The notes: generated by a model not told the origin, from the letters alone. DNA of 53,679 bases from Wenyingzhuangia sp. 2_MG-2023 (GCF_030548295.1 NZ_JAUOSB010000018.1:1-53679); one strand, 5' to 3'; counted from the first letter of the stretch, positions 20,501-31,075 are shown. A program made the numbers and translations.

Positions 20501-20889
20501 ACGGTAAATTGAGAACCATCATTACGATAACAAGCCACTTCTCCGTCTGGAATGATAGGATTGTGAAACTGTGTAATCTGAATATTTTTTGGATTGTCTG
20601 GGTATTCATAATGTTTACGATCCCAAGAAATTACTTCGTTAGAAAACGTAGAATTTACCGCTTTACCAAAATAAATAGCCTTTGTGATTGCTTCTTTATT
20701 AATAGCTGGCAACACTCCCATTTGACCTGTACATACCGGACAAATATTTACGTTTGCTTCTTCACTTTCTTCGTTAGCACATCCACAAAATAATTTTGAT
20801 TTTGTGTTTAATCGTACGTGCGTTTCTATCCCTGCAACTAACTCTATGTTGTTTTCTTCTAATAGAGCATTTAATCTATCTAATTCCAT
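17551..20889 (-). CDS. gatB/aspS: Fused GatB amidotransferase subunit / aspartyl-tRNA synthetase
   Basis: One 1112-residue frame joins two full enzymes. Residues 1-476 are GatB (VAGIETHVRLNTKSKLFCGC with the zinc/ammonia-domain cysteines, then a YqeY-like tail ending GKGAPGNIVREMI). Residues about 518-1112 are a bacterial AspRS: an OB-fold anticodon domain (GLSGWVSSVRDHGELMFIDL), the class II motif 2 region CFRDEDSRGDRQPEFTQLD, and motif 3 GIAWGVDRLMMIL. Residues 477-510 are a polar Ser/Thr/Glu linker. GatCAB amidates Asp-tRNA(Asn) and Glu-tRNA(Gln), so the fusion couples charging to amidation. The start overlaps the gatA stop (TAATG). Fusions of this kind are known in some Flavobacteriia. 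Whether this AspRS is non-discriminating is not settled here. Confidence 0.93.
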   Translation of the reverse strand: MELDRLNALLEENNIELVAGIETHVRLNTKSKLFCGCANEESEEANVNICPVCTGQMGVLPAINKEAITKAIYFGKAVNSTFSNEVISWDRKHYEYPDNPKNIQITQFHNPIIPDGEVACYRNDGSQFTVQIEQVHVEEDAAKLVHEKNISLVDFNKGGVPLIEIVTKPCIRNIEDASTYAQYIQRIVQNLGISEANLDKGQFKSDVSVSLRIKGTDVLNPRTEIKNLNSFKFMVEALKEEIEKQLNYFLEHKEFRPDQTTVLWDEALKQTKVMRKKEYDADYRYISEPDLPFVAIKDVVDSISVDPKVLPYFVESKLIEGGVLPQDAKFFTADALRSKTVMTLIDAIGDVAFVAKTLTNNLKAEDYDKIENIEDLSSIFKSFKDGKVTNVLVQKAIESLLADAKFDYKKYFADNSISENQIQDAVNAAITENEAIANDIKAGNKGKAGVLVGKVIGKIGKGAPGNIVREMILATLSASTESKVQSTKSEGELNTQDSVLNTKEKEELPKIPIIIKEEYRTHVITQITEDNIDGTVGLSGWVSSVRDHGELMFIDLRDSSYEVIQVRLSRESFPNLDELVRLKPESVIAVSGKIVQRSESDYNAGLRTGKIELEATDLDILNLSRTLPFEIKKATRSNEAVRFEYKFLDHRNQDVRKAVVNRHKVIKLLRDLLDEDGFLEVETPILTAGTDEGAREFIVPSRKEPGAFYTLPQAPQQFKQMLMVGGFEKYFQIARCFRDEDSRGDRQPEFTQLDIEMAYASMQQIIDLNTEMFNTIVKKIYGNKWILRPFEVITYKDAMDKYGCDRPDLRFGLQMQDITDIVKDTTFQVFSKPIEDGGIVKCIKVSAEEQGGKRMSKGQIEKLTSIAQQHGLGGLAYIIVNENDLQSPIIKFLGEEIAQNIINVTDAQVGDIVYFSAADYSTANKALDAVRQELGAMLRLINPKELRPAWVVDFPMFEKTDEGRWTFTHNPFSMPAIYDLDKHMNGEGEEIGTIIAQQYDLILNGYEIGGGSVRAHKPEILEATYKNMGYNKEEMLKSVGTMYEAFHYGAPPHGGIAWGVDRLMMILEKKASIREVMAFPKTGSSEDLLFKSPSKLSTKKVEEMNVRVIMKK
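19381..19461 (-). repeat. Intergenic-type repeat captured in frame as the GatB-AspRS linker
   Basis: The DNA for linker residues about 477-503 is made of the words AGTATTAAGTACTGAGTC, ACTTTGTACTTTGTACTTTA and CTCTGTACTC in inverted arrangement. These match the words of the non-coding thiS-thiC spacer element (4942-5047). The encoded linker (STESKVQSTKSEGELNTQ and on) is low-complexity and stop-free. Confidence 0.65.
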
Positions 20890-22286
20890 TATTGCACTTG
20901 GTTTAAGAAGTTAGCAAACTGTAAAATAGTTTGTTCTTTGTTTTTAGCTCCTGTTACTTGAATTCCAGTTTCTGTTCCAAACGGACATGTTAACGTTGGT
21001 AACTGTCCTAAACTGAAACCAACCGTATAAGCATCCGACAAATACATGGCATGTGGATTGCTTAATACTTCTCCTATTTTAGGAACAGGTCCTGGTGTTA
21101 CAGGTGATAAAATAATATCTACATTGTTAAAGTCTGCTTCAAAAGCAGCTTCAATCTCTTTTCTTAATTCTTGACCTTTTAAATAAATAGCATCGGAGAA
21201 TCCTTGAGACAATACTTGGTTACCTCCTACAATTCTACGTTTGGTTTCTTCTGTAAAGTTTTCCGAACGAGTCACCATGTAAGTTTCTTTCAAGTTTTTA
21301 CCCTCAATACGATCTCCGTAATTGGTACCATCTAATCTTGATAAGTTAGAAGCCGTTTCTGCCATCGCTAACGTATAGTAAGTAGAAACTAAGGTATCTG
21401 CATCAAAGAAATCTAATTCTTGAACTTCGTATCCTGCTGTTTTTATTTTTTCGATGGTTGCTAAAAAGTCAGCTTTTATAGTTGGATCAATTGCATCGTT
21501 CTCTATAAAGTTTTTAAAGTAACCTACTTTAATTCCTTCTGGTTTAGATGCCACTACCTCAGCATTGATTTCTTCAGAAACAATAGATGTTTGATCTTTT
21601 CCATCTTTTCCACTGATGACATTCATCACAATAGCCACATCTTCTATAGATTTTGCCAAAGGCCCTACGGTATCTGTAGACGATGCATAAGCCATCAGAC
21701 CAAAACGAGAAACTCGTCCATAAGTAGGTTTTAATCCGTAAATTTTATTGTATCCTGCTGGCTGACGAATAGAACCTCCTGTATCTCCACCAATAGAAAA
21801 CACCGTATAATCAGCAGCTACGTTTACTGCAGAACCTCCGGAAGAACCTCCTGCAACTAAACTTGTGTCGATGGCATTTTTAACACTTCCAAAAACCGTA
21901 TTTTCAGAAGAAGAACCGTGACCAAAACTATCGCAATTTTCTTTAGCCATGGGAATAGCTCCCGCATCTAACAACTTTTGAATAGCTGTGGCTGTGTAAG
22001 CTGATTTGTAATTTTTTAACAAATCTGAACTTGCAGATGTATAAGTTCCCTGAACCATGTACACATCTTTAATTCCAAAAGGAATTCCTTCTAACAAACC
22101 TATTTCTTCTCCGTTGGCAATTTTAGCATCTACTTTTGCAGCAGCTTCTAAAGCCAATTCTTCTAAAACAGTATTTACCGAATTGTATTTATTTTCTTTT
22201 AGTAAGTCCAATTTTTCTTGTACAAAAGCAGTACAAGTGTATTTTTTCGCTACTAAATCTTGATGTATTCTTTTTATTTCGCTCAT
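20889..22286 (-). CDS. gatA: Asp/Glu-tRNA amidotransferase subunit A (GatA)
   Basis: This 465-residue amidase-signature protein releases ammonia from glutamine for GatCAB. The Ser-cis-Ser-Lys elements are visible: GIPFGIKDVY with the catalytic Lys, VAGGSSGGSAVNVA with cis-Ser, and GGDTGGSIRQPAGY with the nucleophile Ser. The start is MSEIKRIHQDL. It lies between gatC and the gatB/aspS fusion on the same strand; its stop codon overlaps the next ATG by one base. Confidence 0.96.
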   Translation of the reverse strand: MSEIKRIHQDLVAKKYTCTAFVQEKLDLLKENKYNSVNTVLEELALEAAAKVDAKIANGEEIGLLEGIPFGIKDVYMVQGTYTSASSDLLKNYKSAYTATAIQKLLDAGAIPMAKENCDSFGHGSSSENTVFGSVKNAIDTSLVAGGSSGGSAVNVAADYTVFSIGGDTGGSIRQPAGYNKIYGLKPTYGRVSRFGLMAYASSTDTVGPLAKSIEDVAIVMNVISGKDGKDQTSIVSEEINAEVVASKPEGIKVGYFKNFIENDAIDPTIKADFLATIEKIKTAGYEVQELDFFDADTLVSTYYTLAMAETASNLSRLDGTNYGDRIEGKNLKETYMVTRSENFTEETKRRIVGGNQVLSQGFSDAIYLKGQELRKEIEAAFEADFNNVDIILSPVTPGPVPKIGEVLSNPHAMYLSDAYTVGFSLGQLPTLTCPFGTETGIQVTGAKNKEQTILQFANFLNQVQ

Positions 22287-22289
22287 TAT

Positions 22290-22352
22290 TCGCGCTTTTG
22301 GCTTTTAGCTCTTGGCCATTAGCTAAATGCTAACCGCTAAAGACTAAAGGCT
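22290..22352. repeat. Short intergenic repeat (gatA-gatC spacer)
   Basis: The words GGCTTTTAGCTCTTGGCC and TAAATGCTAACCGCTAAAG are near inverse and near direct copies of each other. It is another low-complexity palindromic spacer, different in word content from those of the thi operon. Confidence 0.45.
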
Positions 22353-22356
22353 AGGT

Positions 22357-22623
22357 TTACCCCTCAATTACTTTAGACACCACTAAATACCCATCTTTCT
22401 CTTTTGGAAAGTTTTCTCTAATGATTTGTTTGGTGATTTCTGAACTATTTTCTACAACATCAGCACGTAAGTCATCAATAGACATGGCATTCTTTGCATT
22501 TTGATTTGATGAATTTTGATTGATTTCTGCATTTCTAATTACATCAAACAATTGATCCACCGCCTCAGAAGACTTTGCTCCTTTGATACTAGACAAAATG
22601 TCTACAGGCATTATTTTACTCAT
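22357..22623 (-). CDS. gatC: Asp/Glu-tRNA amidotransferase subunit C (GatC), divergent
   Basis: This 88-residue protein is recognised as GatC by its C-terminal half, SIDDLRADVV (the LReD motif) and a final FPKEKDGYLVVSKVIEG (usually PxxExGyFxVPKVIE), and by its place before gatA. GatC bridges GatA and GatB. The N-terminal half is divergent, with a Asn/Ser-rich stretch (NQNSSNQNAKNA). Slightly shorter than typical GatC. Confidence 0.75.
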   Translation of the reverse strand: MSKIMPVDILSSIKGAKSSEAVDQLFDVIRNAEINQNSSNQNAKNAMSIDDLRADVVENSSEITKQIIRENFPKEKDGYLVVSKVIEG

Positions 22624-22656
22624 TTCTTCTTTGTTTTAAGTCAGACTTCAAGTCCG

Positions 22657-22664
22657 CGAAATTA
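22657..22664 (-). promoter_or_regulatory. Possible -7 box of the gatCAB-aspS operon
   Basis: On the minus strand TAATTTCG is one base from TAnnTTTG, 33 nt before the gatC ATG, with a T-run about 19 nt upstream. Confidence 0.35.
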
Positions 22665-22728
22665 CAAAAGTTTTGACGGAGTAAAAAGGTTTGAAACTTT
22701 AAAGTTTAACTCAACATCTAATCAAATA

Positions 22729-22767
22729 GAAAACAGCCAAATTCCACTTAGGAATCCGGCTGTTTTC
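22729..22767 (-). terminator. Hairpin terminator after the porin gene
   Basis: Stem GAAAACAGCC (22729-22738) / GGCTGTTTTC (22758-22767), with an inner ATTCC/GGAAT pairing. It lies just past the stop of the porin gene at 22794. Confidence 0.65.
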
Positions 22768-22793
22768 ACGAACAACTATAAAAAAAACAACTA

Positions 22794-24050
22794 CTATTTT
22801 ATGGTAATCTGATACTGTAGTACCGCCATACCTTTTCTATCTTTTTCTTTCAAACTTACCTCATCAAAAACAGGTCTGTATTGATACCCTAAACTCAACT
22901 TATTTCCATGTCCGTTTAAAAAGCAATTCAATGTAAAATCATACAAAGTCATTGACTCATTTAAAGCATCCCAATTGGAATGTTGTATTGCTATATTTGG
23001 CTGAAAAATTAGTTCTTTTCCTAAAACTTTTGCTCTAGAAAACGCATATCCAAACTGGGTGTAAAATGTATCTCCCGTACCAATCATTGGAAAAGCAACT
23101 CCTGCTCCATTAAAATCATCTCCGCCAGAAAAACCAGGATTGTTAGCCCCCACATTTCGAATATAATCTTTCCCAAATCCGTAGTGATAATATCCTAGAT
23201 AAGCTGTAATACCATCATCTTTGTTCAAAGGTAAGCTCAAAAAAGAATCTACTGCCCAATGTTTTAAATCGTAATAATTTGTTGAGGAGTCTGATACATC
23301 TCCATCACTCATCGCTTTTTTCTGATACTGAAATCCTGCCCCAATATTCCATACTTTTTTTGTATTGATATAAGTCCCAGTCTGATATGACGACTTGTTT
23401 GACTCTTCTTCCCAAAACTGATATTTTACGTAAGACGACGTTTTAACTCTAGGTCTATTATTGGCAAAATCCGTAGCTCCAGATGGTGCTGTAGTTACCA
23501 TAATAGGGTTGTTAAACACCAAACGATAATCAAACTTAGCCACTTGCCCTTTAAACCAAACTCCTACATTACGACCTAAATCATCCGTTTTATTCACTTC
23601 ATTCAAGGTAAACAATGGAGAATCTAACCCCATTAAACTCTTACTTGATCTAACATTCCAACGATTCAATCCTTGCCATCCTGATTTCCCCACCCCAGCT
23701 TCAAAAGCTTTACTAAAACCATACTCTGCATACAAATCTAAAACCTGTAAAGGAAAATCTTTAGATGATGAAACTCCTATATTGTAATTGTTTCCGCCCA
23801 ACAATGCATAGGCATATATTTTGGGTGTAATTTGAGAAGAAACAGGAATTCTTAATCTACGAATAGACACATCCGCAAAACTTTTTGTGCTTTCTCCATT
23901 CATAGTTGTTCCTTCATTCAACTCTGAATATCGCAACCAAATTTGCGTGGTTAGTGACCAATTCACTTTAGGTTTGAATTCTTTTTCTTGGGCATTAACA
24001 GCAGTTAAAACCAATACAGAAATCAACATTATGTATTTAAATTCTTTCAT
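22794..24050 (-). CDS. Outer membrane porin, phosphate-selective porin O/P-like
   Basis: This 418-residue protein has a signal peptide ending VNAQ and a beta-barrel pattern throughout (alternating aromatic strands, ending VLQYQITIK), of the OprO/OprP-like porin type seen in Bacteroidota. It lies 19 nt after the DASS anion transporter gene, so the pair probably moves the same anion across outer and inner membranes. Selectivity cannot be read from sequence. Confidence 0.8.
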   Translation of the reverse strand: MKEFKYIMLISVLVLTAVNAQEKEFKPKVNWSLTTQIWLRYSELNEGTTMNGESTKSFADVSIRRLRIPVSSQITPKIYAYALLGGNNYNIGVSSSKDFPLQVLDLYAEYGFSKAFEAGVGKSGWQGLNRWNVRSSKSLMGLDSPLFTLNEVNKTDDLGRNVGVWFKGQVAKFDYRLVFNNPIMVTTAPSGATDFANNRPRVKTSSYVKYQFWEEESNKSSYQTGTYINTKKVWNIGAGFQYQKKAMSDGDVSDSSTNYYDLKHWAVDSFLSLPLNKDDGITAYLGYYHYGFGKDYIRNVGANNPGFSGGDDFNGAGVAFPMIGTGDTFYTQFGYAFSRAKVLGKELIFQPNIAIQHSNWDALNESMTLYDFTLNCFLNGHGNKLSLGYQYRPVFDEVSLKEKDRKGMAVLQYQITIK

Positions 24051-24069
24051 TTAATTTTTCTTTATGTCA

Positions 24070-25521
24070 TTAAATCAATCCAAAAAACTGAAAACCTAAC
24101 ACTACCAATACCACTATTACAGGACCTAATAAACCAGCTATCAAACCTCCAAATCGGAAATCTTTTTGCTCTATGAGCCCCGTACTAAAAGCAATTGCAT
24201 TCGGCGGAGTAGAAATAGGGAAAAACAAAGCTGTAGAAGCACTAAACCCAATGACCAATGGTAGAATAATAGGGTTGTCTGTTGCCAAAATAATTGCTAT
24301 TGGAATTAAAATAGTAGTGGTTGCAGTGTTACTCATAAAATTAGACAAAACCACCGTTATGAATGCAAAGACTCCTATCATCATGTAAGGATTCAAATTA
24401 AAATCATTCAACAATCCTACATAGTAAGCTGCAAGTCCCGTTTCTTTAATTGCCAAACCTAAAGACAAACCTCCTGCAACCAGCATTAGCGTATCCCAAG
24501 GCAATTTTCTTACATCTTCAGAATCTACAATTCTAAACATAGTTAACAACATAATAGGTAACATGGAAACCGTAGAAGCCGAAATCCCATGCAATTTACT
24601 TGTCAGCCACAATAACATAGTTACTGCCAAGACCCCCAAAACAAATTTCTTTTTCATCATAAAAATCTCTTCGTTTGATCCTTCTTCTGGTTCTCCTTCA
24701 CTTAAAAATCCTAAATCGATAGAAGATATTCTAGGAATGTATTTCGTTATCAAAATTTTCCAAAAAATCATCACCAAAATAATTGCAACAGGAAAACCTA
24801 TCATCATCCATTCTAAAAAACCGAATTTAATCCCGTTCTGCAACAAACCATCAACCGCCACAGCATTGGGTGGAGAACCAATAATAGTTCCCATACCTCC
24901 AAGTGATGCTGCTGCAGGAATTCCAATCAACAATGCTTTGGTAATTTTTGCTTCTTTTGGTAATGTTTTTAAAAAAGGCAATACGGATGCAATCATCATT
25001 GCTGTAGTAGCCGTATTACTCATAATCATAGAGAAAATAGCCGTTACTAACATAATTCCCAACAAAACAAACCTTGGTTTGGCTCCAAATCTTTTAATGG
25101 TTAATTTAAAAATTGTTTTATCCAAACCTACTTTCTGCATGGCTTCTGCCATAAAAAAACCACCTAACATTAACCATATTACTGAGTTAGACCACGTTTG
25201 CACATATTTTTGTACTATTTTATTAGACGTTGTAGGATCTATATCGTGGTAATGTTTCCCCAGAGCAAAGACCAAGAAACCAAAAATAAAAAGCCCCACC
25301 GTAAAAGGTGGAATAGCCTCTGTAACCCATAAACAAACTGATAATATTAGTAAAAACAACACATAGATTTGTGGTGTATCTAATGCAGGAGATTGTAATA
25401 AATAGGTTCCTCCAAAAGCTACAATAACACTTAATAATAAATTGATGATTCTTCCTTGAAAGCTCACCATATGTTGAATTCTGGAGTATTTTCGGATTGA
25501 GGCGGACCTTGAATCTGACAT
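24070..25521 (-). CDS. DASS (SLC13) family sodium/anion symporter
   Basis: This 483-residue inner-membrane protein has about 11-12 hydrophobic segments and the two family signatures: MSNTATTAMM near the middle and FMSNTATTTILIP late (SNT motifs binding sodium and substrate), plus the GGMGTIIGSPPNA loop and a second FPISTPPNA. Family substrates are dicarboxylates, citrate or sulfate; none can be picked here. It is the first gene of a two-gene operon with the porin. Confidence 0.92.
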   Translation of the reverse strand: MSDSRSASIRKYSRIQHMVSFQGRIINLLLSVIVAFGGTYLLQSPALDTPQIYVLFLLILSVCLWVTEAIPPFTVGLFIFGFLVFALGKHYHDIDPTTSNKIVQKYVQTWSNSVIWLMLGGFFMAEAMQKVGLDKTIFKLTIKRFGAKPRFVLLGIMLVTAIFSMIMSNTATTAMMIASVLPFLKTLPKEAKITKALLIGIPAAASLGGMGTIIGSPPNAVAVDGLLQNGIKFGFLEWMMIGFPVAIILVMIFWKILITKYIPRISSIDLGFLSEGEPEEGSNEEIFMMKKKFVLGVLAVTMLLWLTSKLHGISASTVSMLPIMLLTMFRIVDSEDVRKLPWDTLMLVAGGLSLGLAIKETGLAAYYVGLLNDFNLNPYMMIGVFAFITVVLSNFMSNTATTTILIPIAIILATDNPIILPLVIGFSASTALFFPISTPPNAIAFSTGLIEQKDFRFGGLIAGLLGPVIVVLVVLGFQFFGLI

Positions 25522-27948
<2,427 letters not shown>

Positions 27949-27976
27949 TTGAATAAGCTCTATTTTTCACATCTAT

Positions 27977-28010
27977 AAAGAGATGAGCTATGTAGCTCAT
28001 CTCTTTTTTT
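27977..28010 (+). terminator. Intrinsic terminator of gyrB
   Basis: Stem AGAGATGAGCTA / TAGCTCATCTCT with a TG loop, followed by eight T. Confidence 0.9.
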
Positions 28011-28087
28011 TCGCCTTTAAATAATTGAACAAAAAAGACTATGTATTTTTTGTAACTTCGTAACAACTATAGATTAAAACTAGACTT

Positions 28088-29125
28088 ATGAAAAAACTAA
28101 TTTTATCCATCGCTCTGATTAGTTGCGCATTCACCTCTAAAGCTCAAGACATAGAAGACTTTTTGGTTCTTGGAGAAGATGCAGGAACCATGCTGCAATC
28201 TTATATGGATCCAGCTTTTAAAGGAACCATGTACAACCTTAACAACGGCTGGTACAGAACCGCCAAACCTCATAAACTTTTAGGTTTTGATATCACTTTA
28301 AACGCCACGCTATCTTCTGTCCCTAATAAGGATAAAAATTTTACATTTAGAAACGGAGACTACAACAACGTATACATAAAAGGAACCGATGCCAGCGATG
28401 CAAACGCAAGCACTGTTTTACCAACCTCTTTTGGAGGAAGCACAAACCAAACACTCGTATACGAAGAAGAAGTTAGCTTTCTTGGATTGTCAGAAACTAG
28501 AAAATACGAATTTGATGCTTTGAATGGACTCACAGAAGAATCAGGATTTGACCAAGTGCCTTTGGCCATGATTCAAGCAGGAATTGGATTGCCATTCAAA
28601 ACGGATGTAACTTTTAGATTTGTACCCGAAGTAGGAAGCGACAGCTTTAAAACAGACTTATTTGGTATCGGTATCAAACACAATATCTTACAATATTTAC
28701 CAATCGCAAAACGTATCCCTTTGGTAGACATCTCTTTATTTGGAGGATACACCAAACTAAACTCTCAATACTTACCAGGAGAAGAAGGACAAAGCATTGA
28801 TATGGAAGTAAAAACATTTACAGGTCAACTATTAGGATCCGTAGATTTAAAAATTGTCAACTTTTTTGTGGGTGTTGGATATTCCACAGGAGAATCTTCT
28901 TTGGTTGTAAAAGGAGACTATGAATTTGAGTATGAAATTGAAGGAATTGGAGTTCAATCAAGAGAAATAGACCCAGAGACATTACCACACTTAAAAAATG
29001 ACGTGAGTAATTTTATGACTACCGCTGGTATGAGTTTAAATCTAGCTTTCTTTAAAATATATGGTAGTTACACACTTCAAGAATACAATGCCGTAAACGC
29101 AGGAATCTCTTTTAGCTTTAGATAA
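28088..29125 (+). CDS. DUF6588 family protein (probable outer membrane beta-barrel)
   Basis: This 345-residue protein has a signal peptide (MKKLILSIALISCAFTSKAQ). The start of the mature part (DIEDFLVLGEDAGTMLQSYMDPAFKGTMYNLNNGWYRTAKPHKLLGFD, read in parts) is typical of DUF6588, common in Bacteroidota. The rest alternates hydrophobic and polar residues like a beta-barrel and ends in an aromatic AGISFSFR. The function of the family is unknown. Monocistronic, with terminator. Confidence 0.85.
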   Translation: MKKLILSIALISCAFTSKAQDIEDFLVLGEDAGTMLQSYMDPAFKGTMYNLNNGWYRTAKPHKLLGFDITLNATLSSVPNKDKNFTFRNGDYNNVYIKGTDASDANASTVLPTSFGGSTNQTLVYEEEVSFLGLSETRKYEFDALNGLTEESGFDQVPLAMIQAGIGLPFKTDVTFRFVPEVGSDSFKTDLFGIGIKHNILQYLPIAKRIPLVDISLFGGYTKLNSQYLPGEEGQSIDMEVKTFTGQLLGSVDLKIVNFFVGVGYSTGESSLVVKGDYEFEYEIEGIGVQSREIDPETLPHLKNDVSNFMTTAGMSLNLAFFKIYGSYTLQEYNAVNAGISFSFR

Positions 29126-29150
29126 TCTATCCAATTACAGTCAACCAATT

Positions 29151-29187
29151 AAAAAGTCTATTGTGAACAATCACAATAGACTTTTTT
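29151..29187 (+). terminator. Intrinsic terminator of the DUF6588 gene
   Basis: Stem AAAAAGTCTATTGTGA / TCACAATAGACTTTTT with loop ACAA, ending in a T-run. Confidence 0.9.
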
Positions 29188-29226
29188 GTTTTGTTTCATT
29201 ATCTTTAGCAGAGCTTTTTAAAAACC

Positions 29227-29691
29227 ATGAAAAAAATCATCTACTTATTGTTATGTACCATGCTATATAGCAACGCTTATGCTCAGACATCTAAGGAAAA
29301 AGTCTTAGAAATGATCAAAATAATGCAAGCAGACCAAATCATCAATCAAATGATGGATCAAATGATTCCAATGATGCAGCAACAAATAAAATCTAGTTTA
29401 AAAACAGAAGATCAAAAACAAAAACTAGAAAAAATAAATGCTATTATTATAGAAGAATCTAAACAATACACCAAAGACATCATTAACGGTTCTATGGTTA
29501 CTATTTACGCTAAATATTTTAACACTGAAGACATTGATGCGCTAATTGCATTTTACAAAACTGATGTAGGACAAAAGTTCATCAAACTCACCCCTACCAT
29601 CACCACAGAATTGATGCAAAAAATAATGCAAGATGAAGTACCCAAATTTCAACAAAGAATAGTCAATAGAATGAAAGAAATAGGAATATAA
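29227..29691 (+). CDS. DUF2059 domain protein
   Basis: This 154-residue protein has a signal peptide (ending NAYAQ) and a helical DUF2059 domain, with the Met/Gln-rich IINQMMDQMIPMMQQQIKSS segment and the conserved FYKTDVGQKFIKLTP block near residues 115-130. Members are periplasmic or secreted, with no known activity. Confidence 0.88.
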   Translation: MKKIIYLLLCTMLYSNAYAQTSKEKVLEMIKIMQADQIINQMMDQMIPMMQQQIKSSLKTEDQKQKLEKINAIIIEESKQYTKDIINGSMVTIYAKYFNTEDIDALIAFYKTDVGQKFIKLTPTITTELMQKIMQDEVPKFQQRIVNRMKEIGI

Positions 29692-29819
29692 ACTCCTTTA
29701 AAATCGATCTTTTTAACAAAGAAACAAAGGTTAATGACCTATATCATGTTTCTGTTAAATACAAATCACTACTTTTAAAGTATCAAAAAAGGATTAAACT
29801 CACATAAAAATAATACAAC

Positions 29820-30746
29820 ATGAAAGTAACTGTAGTTGGAGCTGGTGCCGTTGGTGCATCTTGCGCAGAATACATCGCTATTAAAAACTTTGCCTCAGAA
29901 GTAGTCATTGTAGATATTAAAGAAAACTTTGCTGAAGGTAAAGCTATGGACTTAATGCAAACTGCTTCTTTGAACGATTTTGATACTAAAATTATTGGAG
30001 CTACAAATGATTATACTAAAACCAAAGGTTCTGATGTAGCTGTTATCACATCTGGAATTCCAAGAAAACCAGGAATGACTCGTGAAGAATTGATTGGAAT
30101 TAATGCTGGAATTGTTAAACAAGTTTCTGAGAACTTAATCAAACATTCTCCAAACGTTATTATTATTGTCGTATCCAACCCAATGGATACCATGACTTAT
30201 TTAGCATACAAAGCTACAGGTTTACCAAAAAACAAGATTATTGGAATGGGAGGTGCTTTAGACTCTGGACGCTTTAAATACCGTTTGGCAGAAGCTTTAG
30301 AAGCTCCTTTATCAGACATAGACGGAATGGTAATTGGTGGACACTCTGACTCAGGAATGATTCCTTTGACAAGATACGCAACCCGAAACTCCATCCCTGT
30401 TTCTCAATTTATTTCAGAAGAAAGACTAGAAGAAGTTGCTCAAGCTACCATGGTAGGAGGTGCAACATTAACTAAAATGCTAGGAACATCTGCATGGTAC
30501 GCACCAGGTGCTGCTGTATCTGCCATGGTACAAGCAATAGCTACTGACTCTAAAAAAATATTTCCTTGCTCTGCTTACCTAGAGGGTGAATACGGACAAT
30601 CAGACATCTGTATTGGTGTTCCTTGTATATTAGGAGCTAATGGTATTGAGAAAATTGTCAACATCGAATTGAATGAAGCAGAAGCAACTAAATTCAAAGG
30701 CTCTGCAGACGCTGTTAGAAAAACGAATGGTTTGTTAGAAGTCTAA
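29820..30746 (+). CDS. mdh: Malate dehydrogenase
   Basis: This 308-residue NAD-dependent enzyme of the LDH-like MDH class interconverts malate and oxaloacetate in the TCA cycle. The Rossmann GAGAVGAS motif is at residue 7. The substrate-binding arginines R82 and R88 (PRKPGMTR) mark it as MDH rather than LDH. The active-site D148/R151 and H175 (GGHSDSG) are present. Start and length are normal. It is immediately upstream of the integrative element's left junction. Confidence 0.96.
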   Translation: MKVTVVGAGAVGASCAEYIAIKNFASEVVIVDIKENFAEGKAMDLMQTASLNDFDTKIIGATNDYTKTKGSDVAVITSGIPRKPGMTREELIGINAGIVKQVSENLIKHSPNVIIIVVSNPMDTMTYLAYKATGLPKNKIIGMGGALDSGRFKYRLAEALEAPLSDIDGMVIGGHSDSGMIPLTRYATRNSIPVSQFISEERLEEVAQATMVGGATLTKMLGTSAWYAPGAAVSAMVQAIATDSKKIFPCSAYLEGEYGQSDICIGVPCILGANGIEKIVNIELNEAEATKFKGSADAVRKTNGLLEV

Positions 30747-30799
30747 GAGCCACCATAGAAGACTCCTTTATAGAAACCTAGTAATTCTATAGAAAAAGA

Positions 30800-30835
30800 A
30801 AAAAACCAGAGAAGAAACTTTCCCTGGTTTTTTTT
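30800..30835 (+). terminator. Intrinsic terminator of mdh
   Basis: Stem AAAAACCAG / CTGGTTTTT with an imperfect inner GAA/TTTC extension, followed by a T-run. Confidence 0.8.
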
Positions 30836-30888
30836 ACCAACTATTTATTTTATTTTGAAAAACATCTCTAAAAAAATTTCAAAAACAA

Positions 30889-30919
30889 AAAATCCTTACT
30901 AAGCTAATAGTAAGGATTT
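30889..30919 (-). terminator. Displaced original terminator of tRNA-Arg (host side)
   Basis: On the minus strand AAATCCTTACT, loop, AGTAAGGATTT (30890-30900 pairs with 30909-30919), then a T-run. It follows the tRNA 3'-end fragment in attL exactly as a tRNA terminator would, but the rest of the tRNA is now 7.1 kb away. Confidence 0.7.
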
Positions 30920-30937
30920 ATGTGATGGCAGAAGGAT
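30917..30937. mobile_element. attL: 21-bp direct repeat (tRNA-Arg 3' end fragment)
   Basis: TTTATGTGATGGCAGAAGGA plus one further T, identical to 37999-38019. It contains the tRNA's last 15 nt (discriminator included) and a few downstream bases. Sequence past it diverges from the tRNA, so this is the left junction of the element. Confidence 0.9.
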
Positions 30938-31040
30938 CTGTACCTTTACATAAACTAAAACAAGCCACAACACAAAACCCCTATAAACAAAGGGATTATA
31001 GAAATACAAATCCTAAACAGATTGTATAATATTGCATGAA

Positions 31041-31070
31041 AGTGAGAAAAAGTGAGAAAATAGTGAGAAA
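31041..31070 (+). repeat. Left candidate integrase arm sites (3 copies of AGTGAGAAA)
   Basis: Three head-to-tail 10-mers: AGTGAGAAAA, AGTGAGAAAA, TAGTGAGAAA. The last two occur identically at 37928-37947, inside the right end. They end 6 nt before the integrase -7 box, so binding there could also repress int. Confidence 0.65.
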
Positions 31071-31075
31071 CTTAA

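Noticed and set aside
24563-25252. Long plus-strand frame opposite the DASS transporter
   Set aside because: Antisense shadow; no family features, and the minus-strand gene has clear SNT motifs.
30840-30890. Gene between mdh and attL
   Set aside because: Too short and AT-rich; only terminators and the att fragment are present.
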